Shown: piece after piece, positions 1 through 12,175 of the stretch
Position numbering within the stretch: position 1 is the stretch's first letter
How the letters are laid out: each line of letters begins with the position of its first letter
From: Apiotrichum sp. Y4204
Lineage: Eukaryota; Basidiomycota; Tremellomycetes; Trichosporonales; Trichosporonaceae
NCBI GenBank assembly: GCA_025531455.1
Contig: JAMYHL010000066.1
Span: 1 to 64,000, forward strand
Direction: 5' to 3'
DNA: 64,000 nt
Made by a program: the position numbers and the translations under genes
The notes under the pieces: generated by a model
Databases searched by the model: none
Told to the model about the DNA's origin: nothing
What the model saw: only the letters and a program-made list of their open reading frames with translations

Positions 1-68
1 TCGTTGGTGAAACGGTATCATGCGTCGTTGCCATCGACGCGGCAGGGGTTCGACTCCCTTACGATGTA
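1..68 (+). tRNA. tRNA-Gly(GCC), 5' end cut by the window edge
   Basis: The sequence folds as a tRNA lacking its first three bases. The remaining acceptor bases TCGT (1-4) pair with ACGA of the 3' strand at 61-67. The anticodon stem CGTCG/CGACG holds the loop TTGCCAT, giving anticodon GCC. The T arm AGGGG-TTCGACT-CCCTT contains a good B box, and the discriminator base is A68. A CTTTTTCT run at 70-77 is a Pol III terminator. No intron is present. The anticodon and both internal promoter boxes are read directly; the missing acceptor bases are inferred. Confidence 0.9.
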
Positions 69-828
69 GCTTTTTCTGGTTTTCGGGGCCTGACCGAGCA
101 GCGAGAGGTGGTGGTGAACGTACGCGGTGGGCGGGGGAGTCTGGGGCTGCTTTTTGGTGAAGAATGGGCTGATATTGAGAAAGTTGATCGATTGTGACTG
201 GGTTCGATCGAGCGTAAACAAGTGCTGCGGATGGTGGCGCCGCCAGACTCGGCCAGATCACTCCGCGCGGCGACAGTACAGACAGACTGTGGCGCCGATG
301 ATGTACGGCGGTGAGGGGATCATGAAGCAAGTTTCTGCCATTAGTTTGCTCCCCGGGGTGCTCACCATTCTTGTTGCGACCGCTGAGGTCGCCAGGGCAT
401 CGACGTGGGGGCATGGTGCTGCGTGGAAGAACTGCAAGACTTGGCTGGCTTTGAGAGTCGTGGGTTATAAAGATTGAGTGTTTGCTCGAGTATTTTTGCT
501 TTTTGCTACGACGAGTGATGGAGCATCGCAGCTGCAGCTGATGACTGATTGAGTACCCGTCTACTTTTTGTCGTGATGAGTGATGGGGGAGTTCATCATC
601 AGTTGCGAGATCGTGTGTGCCAAGCCATGGGAGTCTCGCACACTCCTCCTTTCTCTGTGTGTTGACAGGGGACTGGGCAGAAGGGACCAGTGTACGATGT
701 CATGGCTTCATCATCATTACTGCGGGTGCGGGCTTGAGAGCTCTTGATTAACGCGACCCCTATAGGCTCCTAATTGATTCTGCGTGTCCTCGGAAAACTG
801 CTCGTGGGAGCGTGTGACCATACTATAG
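69..828. other. Intergenic stretch, no supported gene
   Basis: The region holds the Pol III terminator of the tRNA and then about 750 bp with only short, low-quality open frames, the longest at 127-477 on the plus strand. That frame lacks recognisable domains and codon bias. I see nothing to annotate; it presumably carries the 3' UTR of the minus-strand gene to its right. Confidence 0.5.
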
Positions 829-1444
829 CTAAACAAGGGTATAACGCGGGACGCTGTTCCTCCAGCATTCCGTCTCGAGGGTTTTATTTTTGCTGGCGTT
901 CTTGATTTGAGGAAGGGGGAAGGGATTCAGCTCAGAGACGGTAGTGGACGTGGGGGTCACGAAAACCGCGGAGGAGACCATTGAGCTCGTGCCACTAGCA
1001 GTCGTTCCAACGCTGGTCAGCGAGTCCTCGCTGCCCTTGCGGCTCGAGGTCGAGTTGGTGAGTGACGCGAGCGACTTGAGCGACTCGTGCGACTTCTTGG
1101 TCTTGTGCGACTTGAGGTGCTGGACGGTGATGATCTTGTCCTGCCGACGGGAGGGGCTACGGTACTCGTGGAACTCGTCGGTGCCAAAGTCGCTCATCCA
1201 ACCGTTGTCGTCTTCCGAGTCCCAGCGGAAACAGAAGCCACAGTACGGGCCCTCGGGGGATTCGTGCCAGCTGCAGGCCTCTGGAGCGTCAGTGGAGAAG
1301 GAGGATGCGGAGCGGAGAGGGCCGAGGTCAGAGGGACAAGAGAACGGCCGCAACGGAGAGGAAGACTACCCCGGCCTGCGAATGATACTCACTGCCTTTG
1401 TTGAAGCCATCGAGATCCCCCTTGCACGCCTGTGTGTTGGACAT
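829..1444 (-). CDS. Small Ser/Thr-rich protein with CGFC motif, function unknown
   Basis: Two exons, 1393-1444 and 829-1280, joined by a 112-nt intron with donor GTGAGT, an internal CTGAC and acceptor CCAG, give 167 aa. The start MSNTQACKG is in good context and the junction reads FNKGKACSWHESPEG. The N-terminal third has three Cys in ACSWHESPEGPYCGFC followed by an acidic WDSEDDNGW patch, which could be a small metal-binding knuckle (inference). The rest is Ser/Thr/Lys-rich and probably disordered, with no signal peptide or membrane segment. I do not recognise the family. Confidence rests on the clean splice sites and the contrast in composition with the flanks. The frame on the opposite strand at 944-1456 is a shadow. 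Confidence 0.6.
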
Positions 1445-3324
1445 GGACGCGAGTGATGTGAGGTGGGTGGGGTAAGAGTGTTGTTGTTTTCTACGAATCG
1501 TTTGACAAGAAGAGAGAGAGAGAGGGTGATGGAACTCCAGAGTGCTCGTTTTATGGGAATCACCCTCGAAGATGGGGAATGGCAGCTCGACGGCAAGTCG
1601 GAGACCCCGGGGAGAACCGGCAGTGCTGCGGAGTCTGCATCCCGCTCAACACACGACGTTGGGGACGATGTCACCTACACACGACGACGAGCGGTGAGAA
1701 GGCGCTACATCTGCGGTTGTTGTGAGCAATGAGCACCTGTGAGTAGTTGCTGGAGCGTGAGTGTGTTCAGGCTGTTCTCAGACGCGTGCAGACCGGGCGC
1801 AACATGTCAGTAATACCTCGTAGCGTGTCATCAAATAGAGCATCCGAGCATTTTACCTCTTGGTTGAGCAGACGTTGGTCGCTACCAAACGCAATCACGC
1901 CCTCCGGAGCATCAAGGGCGTGATATGTTGATCATGTGAGATGGAGGATCCAGGATACCGTGTGCTGACGTCTGCGGCGGCGAGGTGAGTGGACGGGGCG
2001 GAGATCCCAAGTGCGTGGGGTGCCCGTGGGCCAGCGATGTGGTCCCCGGATCTCGGAGGTGGGATGGGATTCCAGTGAAAGATGGGTAGGATCCGGACTT
2101 CGGCGACGGTATTCAATCGAAGAAATCAGAGTCTGTTGTCAGTTGGTGTGTGGGGCTGCGGGACCTGGAGCGTACATTGCCGAGTACGCGAGCCGCCCTC
2201 GGGTTGTGATCATTGAAAGTGGTGAGGGAAATGACGCTCACCTCTGAATAGGTGATAAAGAGAAGGTTAGTCAGGGTTTAGACATCCTCTAGTCGTCTCG
2301 AGGGCTGAGTTATCTGGTTTAGCCGATTTGTAGACAGATAAAACCCATCGCAAGCATGACGGTTATCTTATTGCTGGGTTTGGGCTTCAAGTATTTCGAG
2401 CAGAGCCACAGCAAGGGAAAGGGCACATTGGCGGAACAGGATGGCCCGATAATGGAATCCGGCGGATGTGCGAATTTCTACCCACCACGCGGAGGCTTGT
2501 GTGCACTGCGCATGTGGCCGTTCTCCAAAAGTGGCGCCGATCGCGAAGGGGAGTGTGGCATATTGTCAACATAAGAGGTACGCACTTGCAGAGTCGCAAG
2601 CAAACAAACAACGATGTTTCCGAAGGTACGAGGTGAGCTATTGCCTGAACAGTGTTCTTGAATGGTCGCCTTCTACCCAGGTCATACAGTTCAGGCAGGC
2701 CCCAGTGGAGGGTGTTCCCTTACTGAGCGTTACTCGTGCACATACTTGCTGTGGCGGGGTCCGATGCCTACTGTTCTTGTGGTGGGACAATACACAAAAG
2801 GTACTTGCACTCTACCCTCTGTCTTTTCATGGAACCAGGTCCGTGCGGGGGTGTCTGTTGGACGGACCACACAGAAGGAAAGTTGAATGTCAGAACTCCA
2901 TCAAAAGGGACGCACTTGTCGGCGCACGGACCGCCAAGATACGGGACCAAACCTCGATGAGCGAAACATGTTCGGCTCCATTAGAAACCCTCCCCAGCGC
3001 GGCCTGTTGACGACTGTCGACAGTAGAGCGGTGAAACTGCAGTGAGGGACGTGAACGGGGCGCATCACGTTGTCGCCCGTGTTGCTCCTCTATGCCGACC
3101 ACTGCTTTGGAATTGGAAAACTAAATCATGTTACATCGCGCGCGAGATGCTTCTTGGCCCAGACCAGTCGGGTGGCTGAGCCCCACAGTTACGCGCGGTG
3201 CGGCCCCTATAATACAGTGCTGGTACAGCCGCCACCGTTATGTCGTCACCCATCGCCCACCCCCATTCCGCGCCTCGGACCGCGGGCACCCCGATATTAA
3301 GCGTCCGAGGAGGAAGGCTCGTCC
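1445..3324. other. Intergenic stretch, no supported gene
   Basis: About 1.9 kb with scattered frames of at most 180 aa (for example 2468-3010, plus). None shows a domain, signal peptide or splice-linked extension. The part next to 1444 must hold the promoter of the CGFC-motif gene, including an AGAGAGAGAGAG purine run near 1511. Otherwise I see nothing. Confidence 0.5.
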
Positions 3325-3653
3325 TCATCCGAGAGGTTTACAGCAGAAACCGCAGATGTAGCGGACACTGCCTTTGTAGAACTTCTGAACGGAAACGCAT
3401 TCGCCTGATAGTGAGTGAGTTGGTCAACATTGTGAAAACAGGTAAGGTGAGGGTCGACTCAGGCGATCCCGGCCACGGCAAGCAGCCTAGATCCCCCTCT
3501 TGGGGGATTGTGGCCCTCCCCTTTGCCCTACTCACGTCCTTCGTTTTCGCCATCGTCACCACCAAGGCAGCGCCAGTTCATGATCGGTGCAGGTATGTCG
3601 TGGATGGCGAGGTGATCAGTCGGGTTTTGAGGCGGAGGGAAGGCTATCGGCAT
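3325..3653 (-). CDS. Possible Cys-rich micro-protein (tentative)
   Basis: A two-exon model, 3536-3653 and 3325-3404, gives 65 aa starting MPIAFPPPQNP. The intron is 131 nt with donor GTGAGT and acceptor CTATCAG. A TATAAA element lies about 60 bp upstream of the ATG on this strand. The C-terminal half carries five Cys (one in NWRC, one in REC, three in YICGFCC). That YICGFCC stretch resembles the PYCGFCF of the 829-1444 gene. There is no signal peptide. The supporting evidence is only the TATA box, canonical splice sites and Cys spacing; chance is a real alternative. No function is proposed. Confidence 0.25.
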
Positions 3654-4699
3654 GTGCGCATGACAGGAAGGGGAATAAGGGTGAAGGATAGCTCGCACGA
3701 GTGGGGCTTTATAGTCGCGTGAGCGAGACTGCTCCTTCGAAAAAAGACCAAGATGCAAGTGCAAGAAACACGGGTGCACACACGAATGTCATGACCAGAA
3801 CGCGCCATGTACTAACGCCATTGTCCCTGATGCACGGTGCGACATGCCGCAACAGGTGCACACCAAGGTTGTGTGCTCCTCCGGCCACACCGCAGTGCGA
3901 AGGGACAAGGGCGGTGTGTGCGCAACACAGGGAACAGTGCGTTTTGGCCAGACTCCAGAGCCAGCGGGACAAAACGGGCTCAGCTTTCTCAGATGCACAC
4001 ATGCACTTGAGTTGCGGGTACCGAGCAGGCTTGTATGGGGGATGCCGTCGAGCACGGACTTGTGTCGTTGCACGAGTACTTGAAACACCGTTTAGTTCGA
4101 TGATTCGCCCTCCTGTCTTGGATGCGAGCTGGGCCTGGAAAAGGGGTTAGAGAAAGTTAGTGGAGTTGGATTAGCCGGGAGCGAACAGGCCTCTTCTTGT
4201 CCAACGTGCGGACGACAGCGCGTGGATGAAGAAGCATGCCACGGGACGGATAAGGACGGCAATTGGGAGAATGTGCTCCAAGAAAGAGGAGATGATAGGA
4301 GTGTATGTATCACGAGAAAAGTGCGACTACCTCTGAGTGCGAGTTTCTTGAGCATGCCAAGGGCGCTTTGATATGGTGCCATGGGTTGAGATCATGGACG
4401 TGTTCTGATTGATCGCAAAGGGAGTCCAGGGTGTACCAGAGTACTGGTCCCCGAGACCGACGGATACCAGCTATGAGGCCGTGTTGAGGATGCAACACGC
4501 CGGCTACGACAAGTATGCGACCACTGCGACAACTGTCCTCAGCGGTTAACACTGGAATGGAACCCGTGATGACCGAAGGTACAGCCGCGTGTTCTTGTCG
4601 CAGGATGCCATTGCCTCATCACATTCCCTTCTGCGGGTCGAGACAACAGGGTGTGGTGGAACACGGAATGTTGAACATTGTCTCAGTACCTTGATGTGC
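3654..4699. other. Intergenic stretch, no supported gene
   Basis: About 1 kb with overlapping short frames on both strands (3701-4150, 3709-4002, 4092-4382), none convincing. It includes the 3' flank of the LYS5-like gene. Confidence 0.45.
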
Positions 4700-5685
4700 T
4701 CATGCAATGTCGAGCGCCCTGGAGCCAATGAACACACGCACAAAGTCATCCCATGTGATCCGCTCAACCTGCACATCCTTGCCGGGGTTCTTCTCGCCAC
4801 GCCAGATAACGGCGTACCCGTACGCGCCGCCGTCGATGCTGCCGACAGTCCAAGTCCACCCGTCCTCGCGGATATCCCGCCCATCGACCTTGACGCCCGC
4901 GACGGATCCGTCGCCGAGATCCACCTGAATGCGGTCAAGGCCGAACGAGATGCCATCGCCTGTTGCCTTCGTGAAACCCTCCTTGATGGTCCAGAGCGTG
5001 GTGAGAAGCTTGGCCTTCATGCGCCCCGTCGACGCCGCGACCTGTAACCGCTCAAATGGGGCCAGCTGGGTGTCAAAAACTTGCTTCTGAAGCAGGGCCT
5101 GCTAGCCGGCACATTTATCGTAGCAAACAGAAGCATACCTGAAACCCAATGGAGTCGGCCAATTCGTCGGCATCCGCCGGCAAATCCATCACGTCCACAC
5201 CGACATCGGTCTGTTCCTCGTCCCCATGCACGACAGCGAGAAGCACATAGTCGCCCTCATGGGACGTGTTGAAGTCGAGCCGTGGTATTGGTGGGTCAGA
5301 CAAGAACGGCTTCCCGCGCGGGTGATGTCCAAATGTCGGGTGCTGAGAGGGAGAGAGCACATGCGACGTGCGCAGGTAATACGTCGGCAAGAGACGGCCA
5401 GTGAGGGAGCCTGTGCGTTAGCGTGGGATAAGAAACCAACTGTAACAGGTACAAGGGAATAACATGCCTGAACCTGCACCATTCCACTCGTTTCCCATTA
5501 TTGTCCATACACTCACGGATCGCGTCGCCTTCATGTCTGAACTTCCTCACGCGCTCCTGGCCGTGCTCTGGCAGCTGGTGCAGCAGTCGGTCGAACACCT
5601 GAGGGAGGTCAGCTGTGAAATCCTTCTGGCTCAAACTTACATCTTCGGGGACTGTGTCCGGCACTTTGATTGCAAAAAGTCGCAT
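4700..5685 (-). CDS. LYS5: 4'-phosphopantetheinyl transferase (Sfp/LYS5 type)
   Basis: This enzyme moves the phosphopantetheine arm of CoA onto carrier domains such as alpha-aminoadipate reductase (lysine synthesis) and fatty-acid or peptide synthases; it is normally cytosolic. Three exons (5517-5685, 5139-5410, 4700-5098) with introns of 106 and 40 nt give 279 aa, usual for the family. The Sfp hallmarks are in order: an N-terminal basic stretch, RSLTGRLL at 57-64, the FNTSHEGDYVLLA strand near 103-115, GVDV at 127-130 with the metal-binding Asp129, and WTIKEGFTKATGDG from 183 with Glu187 and Lys191. All junctions use GT-AG and fall inside conserved blocks. The gene is isolated, about 490 bp from the divergent PRELI gene. 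The family is secure; the lysine-pathway role is inferred. Confidence 0.9.
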
Positions 5686-6171
5686 TCGTGAAGAAGACGG
5701 AGAGGAGAGATGTCAAGACGTGAGGTTGCTGATGCTCTTGTCTCCGACCTCCGGTCCGCACCAGACAACAATTGGTGTTTGGTCCACCTCCACTTTCCAT
5801 CAAATACAGCCAGTTTGTAATGAGCTACTGGACATGTAATTCGAGGTCATTATGAATTTCCTAATGCATATTATACAAGGCACGGGCGGGGTTGACCGCG
5901 CGCCGCGCCGGCCGATGACGACGACGGCCAACGGCGGTGGTGCAGGCTGCACTATTCTTTCGGCCACTCACTGCCCCGCGCACAGATATCGCAACTCACA
6001 ACTCATTCTTCACCTTTCTCCTTCGTTACTCACTATCCATCTCCATCTCGCCCTATCCTGACCCATCGCCAAGACTACGCGCGGCACGTATCGAGCGCCG
6101 CGACACACAGAAATACCCATCTTGCCACCCTGAAATAACACCTCGTTCCGCTCCACCTGGTCGCGTGCACA
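5686..6171. promoter_or_regulatory. Shared upstream region of LYS5-like and PRELI genes
   Basis: The 486 bp between two divergent start codons must hold both promoters. A pyrimidine-rich CTTTCTCCTTCG tract occurs near 6013-6030, upstream of the plus-strand ATG. No clear TATA box or known operator is visible. Confidence 0.4.
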
Positions 6172-7202
6172 ATGCCTAAGGTCTACGAGAACGAGATTGT
6201 GTACAAGTGAGCACGATTTGTAGATGAGAGCGGGATGATGGGAGAGCGGAGGCTTGTCCAGCAATGTTCCTCTCAGCACCACGCAGCACAGCGCAGCACA
6301 ACTTTATGCAACCTTCTGACGCCAGCTACTCGCCTGCGCACACGGTCAACTGGCTGCTCCGAAAATACCCCAACCCGTTCGCCAAGCACGTGTTCAGCGT
6401 AGACACGCTGCAGCGCACTGTCGATCCCGAGACGGGAATACTCCGCAGTGAGCGGGTGATTGGCGTGCAGCAGGGCGCCCCGAAGTGGATCACAAAGGTG
6501 GGTTTGGTGGCTGGTGGCGAGCCGTTGGCGGCGATCGTCGGCCTCGGGAGCCTTGGGGGGTAAACTGCCCGACCAGTGGCCCAGGCAACACTGAAGCAAT
6601 GGATCGACGACCATGCCTGCCCCGCCAGTACAGCAAAAAATGGATCCACTAACAACATACAGCTCTTCCAGCTCCCAGAGACCGCCTATGTTCGTGAAGT
6701 GGTCTTTATTGAGCCCAACACGCCGACCGCAACATGCCTGTCGATGAACCTCAACCTGGCGCAATACGTGTAAGTCGGACGTGGAGAGCTCGCCGGTCGA
6801 GGAGATCGGGACGAGGGCAGACAATTCGGCAACCTGATAGCCTGTCACACGACCGGTGCTGACCCACTAATTTCTCCACATCTTGCGTCACTTTGCGGCA
6901 CCTCTGACTCGCAGCTCGTGCCTGGAGCACGTCTCGTACACGCCGTACCCTACACCAGTTAACGGGGAGCCGGCGCCGTCAACGCTGTTCAAGCAGCATG
7001 CGCTCATGCTCTCGGCGTTCCCGACACGCCTGATCGCGAAGCGGATTGAGAAGGCGTCGGTCGACCGGTTCAAGTCAAACGCTGCGACTGGGAAGCAGGG
7101 ATTCGAATGGGTGCTAAGCCGCGGGATGGACATTGTGAACGGGAATGGGAACGGTGAGCAGCGACAGAGTTATGACCAGAAACTAACCTCACAGGCAAGT
7201 AG
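6172..7202 (+). CDS. PRELI/MSF1-domain lipid-transfer protein (UPS family)
   Basis: PRELI proteins carry phosphatidic acid or phosphatidylserine across the mitochondrial intermembrane space, in complex with Mdm35. Five exons (6172-6206, 6287-6497, 6663-6769, 6915-7153, 7195-7202) give 199 aa, the family's usual size. The start MPKVYENEIVY matches UPS/PRELI N-termini. Diagnostic blocks follow: LRKYPNPFAKHVFSVDTL, VDPETGILRSERVIG, PKWI and the C-terminal region around QHALMLSAFP. The last exon has only 8 nt and encodes Gly (shared codon)-Lys-stop. The second exon's acceptor (after 6286) is the least certain junction, because only it keeps the frame between AA|C and the HNF block. I cannot tell Ups1 from Ups2/3 type. 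Confidence 0.87.
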
Positions 7203-7435
7203 GCGTTGCACTCTTCGTCTTGCTCGCTATCAAGCCAATCCTCGTCCTCACAACTAACAGAATCGCAAACCCCATATCACCGTCTCGGTCTCAGTCATTC
7301 CGTTTGTATCTAGCAGGGTTCCCGCCATTCAACAGGGCCATCGTCATCGTCATCATTAGCATTCAACAGCATGCATTATTATACCCCAGAAGCTGTGAGC
7401 TGTATGGCGACTGCCCTTGTCTTGGGCCCGAAAAG

Positions 7436-10021
7436 CTACCTACTCGTCGGTGACCCCTGGAGCACACCCTCGAGCCACTTTTCGAAGCCCGCGCACTGCT
7501 CATCAGGATTTTCATCGAACGCGTGGTCTGCGCCCTCGATGACCTCAATAACGGTGTCGCCCTTGGTCTCGCGGAGAAGCTCGCACGTCTCCTCGAGAGG
7601 CTGAACCTTGTCGTCAATCGTCCCGTAGCACATGTAGATGGGCGGGCGGGGGGCGTCGTACTTTTTCAGCAGCTTCAGGCGCGTCGTCACACCCATGCTG
7701 CCCGGCGAAGGGCGGTATCCATCGAGGCCGTTCCCGCGGGAACGCTGGTTGTAGAAGAGTAGGTTGGGGAAGAGCCCATGCTGCAGCATGTAGGGGTATA
7801 GGATGGAGCGGGGCCCGCCAGACACGGCGTACGCGACGGGGGGGTCGCGGTGGTTCAGGTGAGGCTTGGCGGCCGCGTGGGGGACGCTCTCGCCCCACCA
7901 CGGGACTGGATCAGTCTCCGTCGCCCAGAACACGTGCTCGAGGTCCGTGATCGGGTAGAATGGGGCGATGCCGATCGGTGTCCAGCCTTGTGGGCCGCGA
8001 TGGCCGCCGACCTCGGCGTCGGGAACGGATTTGGGGGTCGGGAGGCCGACAATCATCGCGAGGTAGCCGCCTGCACTGCCGCCCGAGAGGATGACGCGTG
8101 ACGAGTCGACGCGGGCGCTGCTTCCTTTAGCGACAAGGATGTCGTTGAGCTTTGTGCGTACAAAGTTCACCGCGGCATCGGCGTCGGCGAGAATGTCGAT
8201 GATGGGGGCCTGCGGTGCAAGGCGGTAGTTTGGCGACACGACGATACAGGATTCCCCCCCGTTGACTGACCTGGCAGGTAGCCGGCGAAGATGGGGAGGG
8301 AGATTTTCCTTGTTGCCCTGGAGTAGCCCGCCTCCGTGCCACCAGATGATGACAGGGTGAGGCTCGAGCGGCGTTGATGATGGAGGGAGGTAAACATCCA
8401 TCTCGACGGGTAGAGGGTCCGAGTCAAAGCTTGCGGCAGGGTGGGTGACAAATGGAATGGTGAGGGTCGGGTTGGGAACGTCGTTTGGGCCGCCAGGTGC
8501 CGGAGTGTAGACGGGCTTGGCTGCGGCATCTGGTGGCGTGGGGGACGCCTGTGCTTTGCGGGGAGACATGCCTAGAGAAGCCGCAGCGCTCCCGGCCGCG
8601 CCCCAGGCGCAGTCCTCGTGGTCGACCGCGCATCCCGCGGCAATGTCGCCCTTGAGACCACTGAGGTGCTTGTTTCCACCGAGAATAAGGCTCATCAGCT
8701 GAGGCATGCGACGTGCGTCGATACCAGCGGCCTCCGCATCGAGGACACCGCCGAGGTTGTTCTGGCTAAGATTTAGCAGCTGGATGGGAATCTGCCCCTT
8801 TCCAGCGAGACCGGAAAGCGCAGCCACGTTGAGCACATTCTGCGAGAGGTTGAGGGATCGCAGGGAGGAGAGAACCGTCTTGGGTGCGCGAGCCTGGCGC
8901 TCAAATGATGTGACAAGGAAGCCCGTGCCGTACGCAAGACCGACATCAGAGGGTTTGACGGGGGAGGTGAGGTCAATGGTGTCAATCGCGTTGTTCGAGA
9001 GGTTGATGGTCTCAAGTTCAGGTAGCAACAGGAGGGCCGGAGGGATTGCCGTGAACGAGTTATTGCTAGAGGTAAGCGAGATTCCTACATATCGAGAAGT
9101 TGGCATAGAAGCGGGCCCCCTTGAGCTCTACTCACGAGAGATCGATCCATGTGAGTCGGAGGAGATCGGCGACGGCGTCGGGGAGGCTCTCGAGGCGGTT
9201 TCCGCGGAGCTGGTGTGAGCTTCTGTCACCTGCCCGGCATGCTCGACCACTTGCTCATCAGAACTACTCACATCCAGGGTCTTGAGGCCCCCAAACTGCC
9301 CGATTTCGAGATCGAGCCGCTCAATCCTGTTATCGTGTGCCTTGAGCGACGTGAGCTCCTCGGGCTCGGTCCACCGGCGCTTGGGGGGCGGCGTGGAGAA
9401 TGCGGCGTTGCGTGCGTCCTCGTCCTGCTGCCCGCCAATCTCGAGGTGCGCGAGGCGCTGCTCAAACGTCTGGCCGTCCCCGGGTGCACGTGGACGCGCC
9501 TCTTCCACGACCTTTGCTGGCGGGGTTGAGAGCTCGTCTTCGGGAATGCCTAGGAGGTCGGTGTACACCAGCGGCGGAATAGCGTCGAGGGACATTGACG
9601 AGACGTCGAGCTTGCCTGCGGGTTAGTGGGAGCCGTCAATTGCGCGAGGACAAAAGAGCGGAGGGCGCGAGACAGACACTGGGGGACGGCGACAATCAGA
9701 AGACGTGTCGCCACGCTGTCGCCGATCGCACGACGCAGACTTCGCATTCCCCTTCTTCTCTCACTCACCACTCCGGCGCGCCTTGGCAACCTGGCCGGGA
9801 ACGTTAGTCTCCTCGAGGAGCTCGTCGTGCTGAGGATACGTGCGGCGCGCGTGCGGGCTGTGGAACTGCTGCGGCTGGCGGCGGGCTGGCGTGGGCGAGG
9901 CGAATCCCGAAGCGCGCGAGCCCGTCGAGGTGGTAGCGCGCGGACTCGAGGCAGGCGAGTTGCGCGCCGAGAGCGCCTCGGCGCGCTTTGCCGCTATCTG
10001 GTCGCGGATCGAGGTGGGCAT
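7436..10021 (-). CDS. Leucine-rich-repeat protein fused to alpha/beta-hydrolase
   Basis: Four exons (9769-10021, 9272-9615, 9136-9209, 7436-9065) give 766 aa. The N-terminus starts MPTSIRDQIAAKRAEA and is disordered and Ser-rich. A leucine-rich-repeat block of roughly 85-380 follows, with repeats such as LDLRGNRLESLP, INLSNNAI, LNLSQNVL and LNLSQNNLGG. After a Pro/Ala linker comes a hormone-sensitive-lipase-like hydrolase: HGGG oxyanion motif at 467-470, GGSAGG with nucleophile Ser554, an Asp near 708 in GTIDDK, and His738 in GADHAF. LRR and hydrolase share one uninterrupted exon, so the fusion is in the DNA. The hydrolase looks catalytically complete; the substrate is unknown. It could act as a soluble esterase targeted by its LRR (inference). 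Confidence 0.85.
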
Positions 10022-11399
10022 CGAGGTCAAGGAACGAGAGGTGTTGGGAACTGCACAAAGATGACTGAGAGTTATCCGGTGTTAAGATTGTGGACAACGT
10101 ACGACAGCAACAACTCGATTGTCGTAGTTTGAATTGTTCTTGAATAGGAAGGTGCGACGCGCTGGGAACTTGCGGGGCACGCGTGCACCCGGCGCGGGGC
10201 GCTCTGGGGGGAAATCGGCTCGCGAGCGTGGCGGCCGATATGACGTCGGCAAGCTCGGAACGGCGGCAGCGAGCTAAACTCATGCACTCATGCGGGGTCG
10301 CCGCGGGGTATCCCGCGGGCTTCGGAGTTGCAGTTACATTGAGCTCGCCGTGCCGAGCGGTGAGGACGTTCATGCATCGGACGTTCGGAGTGTGCGGATA
10401 CCGTCTGGCGTGTTCGGAGTGCCGCACTGTTGGATCCACAGCATGGTCAGCAGCCAGCAGGGCGCGCGGCGTGTGCCTCTTGCCCCAAGACCCCAACCGA
10501 TGCTGATAGCCCATGCGCTTATGTACGCCGCCCCTCGTGGACTGTGCTTCGTGACCTCTTTGTCTGTGCTGTCCCCCAGTTATCCAGTTACGGCCATCGT
10601 GGGCTTCGTAGCCCCGCTAATGTTTCGCCAGTGCGCCTGTGTACCTGTGTGCATTCAGTGTCATAGATAGCGCGGAAAAATTGCCCAGAAAAGTGTCTCG
10701 AGTGGAACATGAAGGCACCGGTCTGCGTGCAACATGCAACAAGGGTGCAGAATGCAGGAGAATCTACCTGGATGCGGGCTTATCAGAATGACTCTAGCAT
10801 ATCGATAATGCGGCAAAGGAGGGTACACTAGCACACTCGTGCCTAGTATCGATGTACCTACCTCTTGCAGAACCACACAAATTCCGCATCCACTCACCGC
10901 CTTTTTGTACGCATCTGCGCATCTGCACAGTCTGAACGATGAAAGAAGTGCGCAGCGCGCAAATCTTCGAGTACATGCTTCTTCTGCATGTCCCTTTAGG
11001 TGCGCATTGAGCGCACTGATCCGACATGCGCTGGAAGCTGAAAGCAGCATGCGGCCAAGCCAACAGTGATCGCCAAGATCCCTGGGGCACCGTTTGCGCG
11101 TCCGTGTGTATATGTGCACCTGCTCGTGTATCTGCCTTTTTTCTCTCTCTTCAGTGTCCATCCCGCATATCCCATTCATTGCAAACAGACATCCTTCTTT
11201 GTCGCCAGCCACGATCCTCATCTGCGGTCACGCTCCACTCATCGCCCGTGACAGCGACAAGAATCGTCTTCCTTTTTCTCTCTGTCATTTATCTATCCCA
11301 CTCTCAATTTTCCAATCTTCCCTCTTCCTACCCACCATTCTTCCCCATCCTTTCATTTAGTCTCCCCGCTTTCTCTACCTGCCTACCGTCTTCACTGCC
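10022..11399. promoter_or_regulatory. Divergent upstream region with pyrimidine-rich leader
   Basis: About 1.4 kb separates two divergent starts. The last 150 bp before 11400 are strongly C/T-rich (CTTCCTTTTTCTCTCTGTC and similar), typical of a fungal core promoter or 5' leader. Open frames here, such as 10290-10670 and the minus-strand frame 9804-10514, have no domain content and were not called. Confidence 0.45.
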
Positions 11400-12175
11400 A
11401 TGCTTCCTCTTGCAGATCCCCGCCGGCACGAGCCCCAGCCTGGCTTGCTCACGGGCCTCGCGAACCCTATGAGCGCCAGCGCCACTCCTTCAGCCCCGTC
11501 CGCCACCGTTCCCTCGTCCACGGGCCCCTTCCTTGCTCCGTTCTCGCCTGCTGAGGCCGCAAACTCTCGCCAGATGCCCATTCCGATGCCGATGGTCATG
11601 TCCATGTCGACGTCGTTGCCCGCTTCCATGTCCGACCACTCAATGCCCATGTCCGACGTCTTGATGCCCTCGTCCTTGTCCTCGATGCCCGGCTCCATGG
11701 CCGCCCTGGCCCCGGCGCCAATGATCGTCCCGTCTATCCCTCACATGTCGTCAAACACTATGCAGCCCCCGCACCATGCTCCTCCCCACGCCAACGCCAA
11801 CGGGCACGTTCATGCCCCGACTCTCGCGGCCATGCTGGTCGACACGCCCGGGTGCAAGCGCAAGCGCTCCATCCCCGACTTTGGCGGTATCCCCATCGAG
11901 TGTATTCTCGCCGGCGAGCAGAAGCAGATCAACAACACGACGCTGCGCAGGCTGATCACCCCCCGCCGCTTAGTTAGCGTCCTTCCGCAGCAGATGGTTG
12001 GTCCCGTGAGTTGACTGATGGCGGAGGGCAGTCATGTTTGGTGTTTGTTGACACCCAGGCACAGACGGACACCACCGACAGTGACATGAGCGAGCCAACC
12101 GACGACACGCCGCAGGTCACCGACAGCGACAGTGACAGTGACGACGACATCGTCTTCGTCATGAGCAAAGAGTGA
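11400..12175 (+). CDS. Met/Pro/Ser-rich protein with acidic SIM-like tail, unknown
   Basis: Two exons, 11400-12005 and 12059-12175, with a 53-nt GTGAGT...CCCAG intron, encode 240 aa. The first 140 residues are low-complexity with many Met-Pro and Ser-Met pairs. A compact middle block starts GCKRKRSIPDFGG and runs through ECILAGEQKQINNTTLRR to LITPRRL; it has a basic KRKR that could be a nuclear signal. The second exon is acidic and ends in SDSDSDDDIVFVMSKE, the pattern of a SUMO-interacting motif (hydrophobic IVFV after acidic/Ser residues). No catalytic domain is visible and the family is unknown to me. A nuclear regulatory role is inference. Confidence 0.7.
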